Source: an uncultured Clostridia bacterium (lineage in GTDB: Bacteria > Bacillota > Clostridia > Lachnospirales > Bianqueaceae). Taken from it: a stretch of 7,571 bases of DNA. The stretch covers positions 1-7,571 of the forward strand of contig CANOUM010000072.1 in NCBI GenBank assembly GCA_947570515.1, in the 5' to 3' direction. The notes beneath the pieces are model-generated. The model was not told where the DNA came from. It worked only from the letters and a program-made list of their open reading frames with translations, and searched no databases. Positions within the stretch are counted from its first letter, which is position 1. Each line of letters starts with the position of its first letter. Positions 1-5,901 of the stretch are shown here, in pieces. Made by a program: the position numbers and the translations under genes.

Positions 1-1
1 G

Positions 2-172
2 GTACATCCTTTAGCGCAGATTGTAAACGAGCCGCAGAAGGGAATCAGAGGGATTGTTCTTTCGGAAGGAGAAACCAAAGCCAGTCTTTATGATGAACAG
101 GGGCAGCTTTGCAGAGAAGCGTGTTTGAAAGAGCGCTCGTTCATTTATCAGGGAGAGGCTGAGAAAAACTAG
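2..172 (+). pseudogene. hemZ: 5' fragment of hemZ, ended by an in-frame TAG
   Basis: An open frame runs from the window edge to a TAG at 170-172, in the same frame as the hemZ remainder that starts at 188. The 56 readable codons end in ...GEAEKN, then the stop, then AKRVILEVL and the conserved PWGILTGVRP block. From memory of HemZ proteins, a helix of the KN-x-x-K/R-x-x-Y type sits just before PWG(I/T)LTG(I/V)RP, so the stop appears to fall inside one continuous ancestral protein rather than at a natural gene end. The N-terminal region of HemZ is poorly conserved, so the fragment is assigned from its frame and position more than from motifs. It could instead be the tail of a different upstream gene. 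Its start lies outside the window. Confidence 0.6.
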
Positions 173-187
173 GCGAAGAGAGTCATT

Positions 188-1372
188 TTGGAAGTGCTGG
201 ATCACCCTTTGCCTTGGGGAATTTTGACAGGAGTCCGTCCCTCTAAGGTTGCCTATGCCTATTTGGAGCAGGGGAAGAGCCTGCAGGAAACAGAGCAGAT
301 TTTGAAGGATTTTTATCGGCTGAGAGAGGATAAGGCGAAGCTGTGTGCGATGGTAGCGGATAAAGAACGTCGTCTTTTGCAGGGGCATACAGGGACGGAT
401 GTGAGTGTTTATGTGGGCATACCGTTTTGTCCGACGCGCTGCTCTTATTGTTCTTTTGGAAGTCATGATCAGCGTGCATACGATAAATGGTCTTCTTCTT
501 ATATCGAGGCGCTTTTAAAAGAGATGCGCGAGAGTGCTAATTTACTTAAAACAAGAAGAATCCAAAGCTTTTACATGGGCGGAGGAACGCCGACAACGCT
601 GACGCCGGAGGGACTAAAGCAGGTTCTGTCTGCGGCGGACGCGCTCTGTGATTTTTCGGCTTTGCGGGAAGTTACGGTTGAGGCCGGCAGGCCTGATACG
701 ATTACACTGGAAAAACTGCATGTACTAAAGGAAATGGGAGTTACGAGAATTTCGATTAACCCGCAGAGCATGGTTCAGCGCACCTTGGATTTGGTCGGAC
801 GCCGGCATACGGTGGAACAGGTGAAGAAGGCCTTTTATATGGCCAGAGAAGCCGGCTTTGATGTGATCAATATGGATTTTATTCTAGGTCTGCCTGAAGA
901 AACGCAAGAGGATGTGCTGTATTCGATGCAGCAAGTTCAGGCGCTGAAACCAGATAATCTGACGGTCCATACGCTGGCGATTAAGCGTTCTTCTCGGATG
1001 AATGAAGAAGGGCAGGCAGAGCGGCTCTTGGTGGATGTCCCGGAAACCATTGATCAGATGATTGGTATTGCGGCGAAAGCAGCTTTCGAAATGGGCATGC
1101 ATCCGTATTATATGTACCGACAAAAAAATATGGCGGGAAATTTTGAAAATGTGGGATACAGTATGCCGGGTAAAGAAGGGCTGTATAATATCGAGATTAT
1201 GGAGGAACGACAAACAATTTTAGCATTTGGAGCAGGCGGCGTGTCGAAGGTGTATTTTCCGCAGGAAAACCGTCTGGAGAGGGTTCCTAATGTAAAGGGA
1301 GTGGAGGAATATATCCGAAGAATTGATGAAATGATAGAGAGAAAACAGAAAGGAGGACTGGCTGTATGCTAG
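188..1372 (+). CDS. hemZ: HemZ-type oxygen-independent coproporphyrinogen III oxidase, radical SAM (N-terminally shortened)
   Basis: HemZ is a cytoplasmic radical SAM enzyme of the HemN/HemW superfamily, annotated for anaerobic oxidative decarboxylation of coproporphyrinogen III to protoporphyrinogen IX in haem synthesis. This 394-residue frame shows PWGILTGVRP at 9-18, the 4Fe-4S-binding CPTRCSYC (Cys81, Cys85, Cys88), GGGTPT at 131-136, EAGRPD at 165-170, SINPQ at 189-193 and YYMYRQKN at 307-314, all in HemZ order. Family members are usually about 480-500 residues, so roughly 100 N-terminal residues are missing from this frame, part of them encoded upstream of the TAG at 170-172. The TTG at 188 is simply the first plausible start after that stop and has only a weak AGAGAG upstream, so translation from it is uncertain. 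The catalytic core is intact. The 3' end overlaps the next gene by 7 nt (ATGCTAG). The porphyrin substrate is inferred from the family. Confidence 0.9.
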   Translation: MEVLDHPLPWGILTGVRPSKVAYAYLEQGKSLQETEQILKDFYRLREDKAKLCAMVADKERRLLQGHTGTDVSVYVGIPFCPTRCSYCSFGSHDQRAYDKWSSSYIEALLKEMRESANLLKTRRIQSFYMGGGTPTTLTPEGLKQVLSAADALCDFSALREVTVEAGRPDTITLEKLHVLKEMGVTRISINPQSMVQRTLDLVGRRHTVEQVKKAFYMAREAGFDVINMDFILGLPEETQEDVLYSMQQVQALKPDNLTVHTLAIKRSSRMNEEGQAERLLVDVPETIDQMIGIAAKAAFEMGMHPYYMYRQKNMAGNFENVGYSMPGKEGLYNIEIMEERQTILAFGAGGVSKVYFPQENRLERVPNVKGVEEYIRRIDEMIERKQKGGLAVC

Positions 1373-2196
1373 AGCGAAAAGAATTCAATCGGGCAATTTC
1401 AGAGAGGCCGCTGCGTTTGCGGGAAATTTTGCAGCAGGCTTTTGTGCTGCTCAATGAGCGGTTTGGCGGTTTTATTCTATTGATGGTCGCCGTATATCTG
1501 CCGGTGCATCTGATTACGCAGTATACGCTTTTACAGGTGGACCTGTCAGGAGAAAGTCTGGAGCAGCTGTGGGGTCAGCTGCTGAGTGTGTACAAAAGTG
1601 AAATTGGTCTTTCTTTTTTGGAGATGGCAGCGGTGCTGGTTACGGCGGTGCTGGTACATAACCTGATCTTTGATGAGGAGAGGCTTCCATTTGGTACAGC
1701 TTTTTACCGCGGCCTTAGAATGTGGTTGCGGGCGGCTCTAACTGTTATGCTGCTCATGCTGCTTTTATTTGGCACAGTCATGATTGCAGGGCCTCTTATG
1801 ATCATGCCGGGAATGCTGCTTTTTATTTTTCCTCTTATTTTACTGGGAGCAGTAATGTATAATCTGTTTCATAGCTTTATCTGTAATACAGCGGCACTGC
1901 GCGGACGATTTGGATTTGACGGATTCCGCTATGTGGCTTTTATTTTGCGAGGATATATGGGAAAAGCACTTGGAAGCAGTGCGGTCATTTTACTGCTTAC
2001 AGGCGCTGGTTCTATGCTGTGTAACTATATGCTGAGCAGTGTAACGGCCCGCATTGCCATCCCTTGGCTTGCTTTCGGTATGCAGGTTGTATTTTCTGTT
2101 TTGTTTTCTATCTGGAATATTTACAGCTATATCGCGTTTTCGATTCTATTTTTTAATTTAGAGGAATTAAAACGAGAGAAAAGACCAGTGGACTAA
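1366..2196 (+). CDS. Multi-pass membrane protein, YciC / GPDPase-membrane-domain-like, function unknown
   Basis: The 276-residue product has about six hydrophobic stretches, at roughly 36-56, 83-102, 122-141, 144-166, 203-223 and 232-262. A short basic N-terminus comes before them and a charged tail (LEELKREKRPVD) follows. The opening ERPLRLREILQQAF followed by a membrane helix resembles the RPL-x-(I/L)-x-E-(I/L)-L-x-x-x-F start of bacterial proteins annotated as YciC-like or glycerophosphodiesterase membrane domain. No phosphodiesterase catalytic domain is present, so no enzymatic role can be assigned. The start is well supported: AGGAGG at 1351-1356 lies 9 nt before ATG 1366. The ATG overlaps the end of hemZ, so the two are probably cotranscribed and translationally coupled. 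The gene ends with two stops in a row (TAATAA). The coding call is firm; the family call is moderate. Confidence 0.85.
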   Translation: MLERKEFNRAISERPLRLREILQQAFVLLNERFGGFILLMVAVYLPVHLITQYTLLQVDLSGESLEQLWGQLLSVYKSEIGLSFLEMAAVLVTAVLVHNLIFDEERLPFGTAFYRGLRMWLRAALTVMLLMLLLFGTVMIAGPLMIMPGMLLFIFPLILLGAVMYNLFHSFICNTAALRGRFGFDGFRYVAFILRGYMGKALGSSAVILLLTGAGSMLCNYMLSSVTARIAIPWLAFGMQVVFSVLFSIWNIYSYIAFSILFFNLEELKREKRPVD

Positions 2197-2298
2197 TAAA
2201 CCAGATGAGAGCGCTGTATAAATATGGTTTTTTTGTGGAACACTCTGCACTAAGGCAACAAGAACGATTTAATGCTTTAGAAAAACGAGGAGAGTGCG
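2197..2298. other. Intergenic gap before the spore-protein gene
   Basis: This gap of about 100 nt should hold the promoter of the downstream spore-protein gene, which in relatives is read by the forespore factor sigma-G. I found no convincing sigma-G or sigma-A match: TGTATAA at 2215-2221 and CACTAAG at 2248-2254 are too imperfect and too badly spaced to call. No terminator hairpin is visible after the membrane-protein gene. A 55-codon ORF from ATG 2205 to TGA 2372 crosses the gap but lacks a ribosome binding site. Confidence 0.4.
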
Positions 2299-2514
2299 AT
2301 GAAAAAACGGAAAATACCGCAGACACAAATGGAACTGGAAGGGTTAAAGCCACAGGAAAAAATGAAATATGAGATCGCCCGGGAGCTGGGACTTTTTGAA
2401 AAGGTGCAGGCAGTGGGCTGGAAAGGCCTGACAGCTAAAGAGACGGGGAAAATAGGCGGTGTTTTAGCGAAACGAAAACGAGCCATATCCGAGCAAAAAC
2501 ATGTTGACACTTAA
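2299..2514 (+). CDS. Small acid-soluble spore protein, alpha/beta type (divergent)
   Basis: The 71-residue basic protein carries both signatures of alpha/beta-type SASPs. MKYEIARELGL (residues 22-32) matches the first, including the site where the germination protease GPR cuts, expected between Glu25 and Ile26. GLTAKETGKIGGVLAKR (residues 43-59) matches the second, the G-x-(I/L)-(T/R)-(A/S)-x-x-x-G-x-(I/V)-GG block. These proteins saturate forespore DNA, protect it from UV and chemical damage, and are broken down at germination as an amino-acid source. A lysine/arginine-rich N-terminal stretch and the WKG linker make it closer to minor SspF/SspH-like variants than to the abundant SspA/SspB type. 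GAGGAGA at 2287-2293 gives a good ribosome binding site 5 nt before ATG. The last codons overlap the tig promoter. Forespore expression is inferred from the family. Confidence 0.88.
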   Translation: MKKRKIPQTQMELEGLKPQEKMKYEIARELGLFEKVQAVGWKGLTAKETGKIGGVLAKRKRAISEQKHVDT

Positions 2515-2533
2515 CAGGGTCATACTGTATAAT
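2504..2533 (+). promoter_or_regulatory. Sigma-A-type promoter for tig
   Basis: TTGACA at 2504-2509 and TATAAT at 2528-2533 match both consensus hexamers exactly, with an 18-nt spacer. Transcription should begin near 2540, giving a leader of about 50 nt before the tig ATG at 2589. The -35 hexamer lies inside the last codons of the spore-protein gene, whose TAA is at 2512-2514. No CtsR tandem repeat or CIRCE element is visible nearby, so heat-shock control by those repressors is not indicated. Confidence 0.88.
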
Positions 2534-2574
2534 GCTAATTTAGGAATCAATGTCATTGTACAATCACATACATC

Positions 2575-2580
2575 AGGAGG
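2575..2580 (+). promoter_or_regulatory. tig ribosome binding site that fixes the start
   Basis: AGGAGG lies 8 nt before ATG 2589. The frame is open further upstream to ATG 2550, but that start has no usable Shine-Dalgarno sequence and would add 13 residues ahead of the normal trigger-factor N-terminus. Confidence 0.9.
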
Positions 2581-2588
2581 ATATCGAA

Positions 2589-3872
2589 ATGAATCATCAA
2601 GTAGAACAGCTGGGTAACAGCATGGTTAAACTTACTCTGGAAATCAGCCCAGAGCAGTTTGAGAAAGCGATGGACGTCGCATATAATAAAGCGAAGAAAC
2701 AAATTTCTCTTCCCGGTTTCCGTAAGGGAAAAGCACCCCGTAAGCTGGTCGAGAAGACATATGGCAAAGAGATTTTTTATGAAGATGCAATCAATGCAGT
2801 GCTGCCTGAATTATATGATGAGGCTGTGAAAGAGCTGGAGCTGGAAGTTATGTCCCGTCCGGAAGTAAATGTGGATACAATTGAAGAAGGAAAACCGATT
2901 CAGGTAACCTGTGAAATAGCTGTTAAACCGGAAGTGAAGCTGGGTAAGTATAAAGGACTTAAAGCGGAAGCAGAGGATGCTTCTGTTTCAGATGAGGACG
3001 TAGAAGCAGAGATCAAGAGAGCTGCCGAGCGCAATGCACGCATGGTTGAGATTACCGATCGTGCTGCGCAAATGGATGATATTGTGACGATTGATTTTGA
3101 AGGCTTCATGGATGGAACTGCTTTTGAAGGCGGCAAAGGAGAGAATCATGATTTGAAATTAGGTTCTCACAGTTTTATCGATACCTTTGAAGAGCAGCTG
3201 GTTGGAAAGAACATAGGGGATGAATGTGAGGTCAACGTAACATTCCCAGAGGAATATCATCAGAAGGATCTGGCAGGCAAGCCGGCCATGTTTAAAGTGA
3301 CGGTAAAGAAAATTCAGTATAATGAAGTGCCGGAGATCAACGATGCGCTTGTGAAGGAAATTTCTGAGTTTGATACGCTGGAAGCTTATAAAGCAGATAC
3401 CAGAAAGACACTCGAGGAGCGTAAGGCTAAACAGGTAGAAGAGTCCCGCAAAGCAAAGCTGCTTGCTAAAGTTGTGGAAAAGTCTGAGATGGATATGCCG
3501 GATCCCATGGTGCTGGAGCAGTGTGATCAAATGATCAATCAGTTTGCTCAGACGCTGCGGTATCAGGGCATGGATATGCAGAAATATATGGAGATGACAG
3601 GAAGCAATCTTGAGGGAATGCGTCAATCTGTCCGTCCGGAGGCTGAGCGTCGTCTGAAAGAGAGCTTAGTGCTGGAAGCAATTGCTAAGACGGAGAATCT
3701 GGAAGCGACACAGGAGGATGTGGACGCTGAAGTAGAATCTATGGCTAAGATGTATGGTATGGAAGCAGACAAGCTGAAAGCCGCTATTACGGAGGCCGAG
3801 ATCGAGAGCATGAAGGCTGAGCTAAAGACAAAGAAGGCTTTGGAGTTTATTGTAGAAAACGCAAAGGCCTAA
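2589..3872 (+). CDS. tig: Trigger factor, ribosome-associated chaperone and peptidyl-prolyl isomerase
   Basis: Trigger factor docks on ribosomal protein L23 at the peptide exit tunnel and shields nascent chains while they fold. From ATG 2589 the product is 427 residues, the usual length. The N-terminal ribosome-binding domain (about 1-115) contains the signature GFRKGKAP at 43-50 within LPGFRKGKAPRKLVEKTYG. An FKBP-like isomerase domain spans about 163-245, from DDIVTIDFEGF through the TFPEEYH region to FKVTVKKIQ. The rest is the long helical, charged C-terminal chaperone domain. It has its own strong sigma-A promoter ending at 2533. Downstream stands a perfect hairpin and then clpP, so tig may be transcribed partly as a single-gene unit. 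Order and content match the tig-clpP-clpX cluster common in Firmicutes. Nothing is unusual in the protein. Confidence 0.97.
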   Translation: MNHQVEQLGNSMVKLTLEISPEQFEKAMDVAYNKAKKQISLPGFRKGKAPRKLVEKTYGKEIFYEDAINAVLPELYDEAVKELELEVMSRPEVNVDTIEEGKPIQVTCEIAVKPEVKLGKYKGLKAEAEDASVSDEDVEAEIKRAAERNARMVEITDRAAQMDDIVTIDFEGFMDGTAFEGGKGENHDLKLGSHSFIDTFEEQLVGKNIGDECEVNVTFPEEYHQKDLAGKPAMFKVTVKKIQYNEVPEINDALVKEISEFDTLEAYKADTRKTLEERKAKQVEESRKAKLLAKVVEKSEMDMPDPMVLEQCDQMINQFAQTLRYQGMDMQKYMEMTGSNLEGMRQSVRPEAERRLKESLVLEAIAKTENLEATQEDVDAEVESMAKMYGMEADKLKAAITEAEIESMKAELKTKKALEFIVENAKA

Positions 3873-3902
3873 TGAAAGGAACGAGCTGCGTAAGATAGTA
3901 TA

Positions 3903-3937
3903 ACAAGAAACGACTTTAAGCCAAAGTCGTTTCTTGT
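3903..3937 (+). terminator. Perfect 15-bp hairpin between tig and clpP, probable intrinsic terminator or attenuator
   Basis: The left arm (3903-3917) and right arm (3923-3937) are exact reverse complements separated by the 5-nt loop AAGCC. The left arm is A-rich and the right arm ends TTTCTTGT, so the RNA could form an inner GACTTT/AAAGTC-type stem followed by a U-rich run, as in Rho-independent terminators. The A-rich left arm means it could also act on the opposite strand. It begins 30 nt after the tig stop. No uninterrupted T-run follows the full stem, so partial read-through into clpP is likely. Confidence 0.75.
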
Positions 3938-3980
3938 GCATATAGGAAGATACCGACAGGGTATATTATGTTAGCAAAGA

Positions 3981-3985
3981 AAGGA
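3981..3985 (+). promoter_or_regulatory. Ribosome binding site favouring clpP start at 3995
   Basis: AAGGA lies 9 nt before ATG 3995. The in-frame ATG at 3968 has only a weak CAGGG upstream and would add nine residues not typical of ClpP. A TATATT at 3962-3967 could be a -10 element, but I see no matching -35, so a promoter for clpP is not called. Confidence 0.6.
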
Positions 3986-3994
3986 ATACAGAAT

Positions 3995-4582
3995 ATGAGA
4001 AATGCATTAGTGCCATATGTCATTGAAGAGACAAGCCGCGGAGAACGGTCTTTTGATATCTATTCAAGACTTTTAAAAGAAAGAATTGTCATGCTGTCAG
4101 AAGAGGTCAATGAGGCAACAGCCAGCTTGGTGGTTGCACAGCTTCTTTTTCTGGATTCAGAGGATCCGGATAAAGATATTCATTTTTATATCAATAGCCC
4201 GGGCGGCTCAGTTACGGCAGGACTTGCTATTTATGATACCATGCAGCTGGTAAGAGCTGACGTATCCACAATCTGCCTGGGAATGGCAGCCAGTATGGGG
4301 GCATTCCTGCTGGCAGGCGGTAAAAAAGGAAAGAGATTTGTACTGCCTAATGCAGAAGTCATGATTCATCAGCCCTCCGGCGGAGCCCAGGGACAGGCCA
4401 GCGATATTAAAATCACGGCAGATCATATTTTAGCGACGAGAGAACGGTTAAATCGAATTTTGGCTGAGAATACCGGTAAGCCGATTGAGGTCATCGCACA
4501 GGATACGGAGAGGGATAATTGGCTGACAGCAGAGCAGGCTGTAGCCTATGGACTTGTAGATCAGATCATTACAAAAAAATAA
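3995..4582 (+). CDS. clpP: ATP-dependent Clp protease proteolytic subunit ClpP
   Basis: ClpP is a serine peptidase forming a double-heptamer barrel that degrades proteins fed in by ClpX or other Clp ATPases. From ATG 3995 it has 195 residues, the family's normal length. It opens with the usual VPYVIE-x-TSRGER motif. The catalytic triad is Ser100 (in GMAASMGAFLL), His125 (in MIHQP) and Asp174 (in ERDNWLTA). The oxyanion-hole loop INSPGGSV is at 66-73. An in-frame ATG at 3968 could extend it by nine residues (MLAKKGIQN), and automatic annotation may choose that longer form. The short N-terminal propeptide seen in many ClpPs is hard to place here. clpX starts 14 nt after the stop, so protease and unfoldase are cotranscribed. 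The preceding hairpin may lower expression from the tig promoter. Confidence 0.97.
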   Translation: MRNALVPYVIEETSRGERSFDIYSRLLKERIVMLSEEVNEATASLVVAQLLFLDSEDPDKDIHFYINSPGGSVTAGLAIYDTMQLVRADVSTICLGMAASMGAFLLAGGKKGKRFVLPNAEVMIHQPSGGAQGQASDIKITADHILATRERLNRILAENTGKPIEVIAQDTERDNWLTAEQAVAYGLVDQIITKK

Positions 4583-4596
4583 TATGAGGTAAACGA

Positions 4597-5901
4597 ATGT
4601 CTTCAAAAAACGATGAGAAGAAGAGGGTAGCATGTTCTTTTTGCGGAAAAGGGCAGGAGCAGGTACGACGCCTGATTGCAGGTAACGGAGTATATATCTG
4701 CGATGAGTGCGTAGAGCTGTGTGCTGACATTATTGAAAAAGAGTTTTCCGAATATGAAGAAGAGTTTTATGCGGGAGATTTCCTGACGCCTAAGGAAATT
4801 AAAGGCTATCTGGATGATTATGTGATCGGACAGGAGAGCGCAAAAAAAGCGCTGGCGATTGCCGTTTATAATCATTATAAAAGGATTCATGCACGGGATC
4901 GGATTCAGGATGTGGAACTTCAGAAGAGTAATATCCTTTTGATTGGTCCGACCGGATCGGGTAAGACGTACTTGGCGCAGACTTTGGCTAAAATTATCAA
5001 TGTGCCGTTTGCTATTGCTGATGCTACCACGCTGACGGAGGCCGGTTATGTGGGCGAGGATGTGGAAAATGTACTTTTAAAGCTTATTCAAGCGGCGGAT
5101 TATGATATTGAACGCGCGGAGCATGGCATTATCTATATTGATGAAATTGATAAGATTGCACGCAAGTCAGAAAATCCTTCTATCACACGGGATGTGAGCG
5201 GAGAGGGCGTGCAGCAGGCGCTGCTGAAAATTTTGGAGAGTACGGTAGCGAATGTGCCTCCGAATGGGGGGCGCAAGCATCCGCAGCATGAATTTATTCA
5301 AATTGATACCAGCAATATTCTGTTTATTTGCGGCGGTGCGTTTGACGGGCTGGATAAAATTATTAAAGCCCGCACGAATCAAAAAACAATTGGCTTTAAC
5401 TTAGATGGCAGTACGCAGCAGACGCAGCAGGAGATTGACGCAAAGATTTTTCATGAACTGTTGCCGCAGGATCTCTTGAAATATGGTCTCATTCCGGAAT
5501 TTGTAGGACGCTTGCCGGTGCAGGTTGCCTTAGATCTGCTGGATGAGGAAGCGTTGATGCGGATTCTAAAGGAGCCTAAAAATTCATTGCTTAAGCAGTA
5601 TCAGACGCTGTTTGGAATGGATGATGTGGAATTGATCATGGAAGATGATGCGCTGCGTGCGATTGCGCGTAAGGCAAATGAGCGTAAAACAGGAGCTCGT
5701 GGCCTGAAAGCAATTATGGAAGAGGTGCTGGATGATCTGATGTATGAGATTCCGTCCATGAACAATCTGGAAAAAGTAACGATTACAGCCGATGTGGTAG
5801 ATCACAAGGGCGAGCCGATTTATCAGTATGGCGAAGAACGGGAAAAGCCGAAACGTGATAATATTGGCAAGGCGCCTGCTCGAAAAGGACAGACCGCATG
5901 A
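4597..5901 (+). CDS. clpX: ATP-dependent Clp protease ATP-binding subunit ClpX
   Basis: ClpX is a hexameric AAA+ unfoldase that recognises tagged substrates, threads them through its pore and delivers them to ClpP. All key elements of the 434-residue product are visible. The zinc-binding domain has Cys13, Cys16, Cys35 and Cys38. Walker A is GPTGSGKT (117-124), the pore-1 loop GYVG (150-153) and Walker B IIYIDEID (178-185). The RKH pore motif is at 226-228 and the ClpP-docking IGF loop at 265-267. The arginine finger is Arg305 and sensor-2 is Arg368 in GARGL. The intact IGF loop and the adjacent clpP gene support a working ClpXP pair. GAGGTAA at 4586-4592 serves as ribosome binding site. The TGA overlaps the ATG of engB. 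The tail after about 405 is charged, rich in Lys and Glu, and probably disordered. Confidence 0.98.
   Translation: MSSKNDEKKRVACSFCGKGQEQVRRLIAGNGVYICDECVELCADIIEKEFSEYEEEFYAGDFLTPKEIKGYLDDYVIGQESAKKALAIAVYNHYKRIHARDRIQDVELQKSNILLIGPTGSGKTYLAQTLAKIINVPFAIADATTLTEAGYVGEDVENVLLKLIQAADYDIERAEHGIIYIDEIDKIARKSENPSITRDVSGEGVQQALLKILESTVANVPPNGGRKHPQHEFIQIDTSNILFICGGAFDGLDKIIKARTNQKTIGFNLDGSTQQTQQEIDAKIFHELLPQDLLKYGLIPEFVGRLPVQVALDLLDEEALMRILKEPKNSLLKQYQTLFGMDDVELIMEDDALRAIARKANERKTGARGLKAIMEEVLDDLMYEIPSMNNLEKVTITADVVDHKGEPIYQYGEEREKPKRDNIGKAPARKGQTA

Noticed and set aside
11..466. Long minus-strand ORF opposite hemZ (151 codons)
   Set aside because: It lies opposite the clearly conserved HemZ frame, has no recognisable domain and looks like a shadow of + strand codon use.
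1073..1088. Short inverted repeat CGAAAG-cag-CTTTCG in hemZ
   Set aside because: The 6-bp stem within codons for AAKAAFE is within chance expectation and has no T-run after it.
2550..2588. Upstream start for tig at ATG 2550
   Set aside because: It has no ribosome binding site, and AGGAGG at 2575-2580 points to ATG 2589, which gives the normal family N-terminus.
3159..3626. Minus-strand ORF opposite tig (155 codons)
   Set aside because: It is fully opposite trigger factor; the His/Leu-rich translation is typical of antisense reading of a coding gene.
3873..3994. Possible promoter, CtsR or CIRCE operator before clpP
   Set aside because: TATAAC (3899-3904) and TATATT (3962-3967) lack -35 partners at usable spacing, and no GGTCAAA-type tandem repeat or TTAGCACTC/GAGTGCTAA pair is present.
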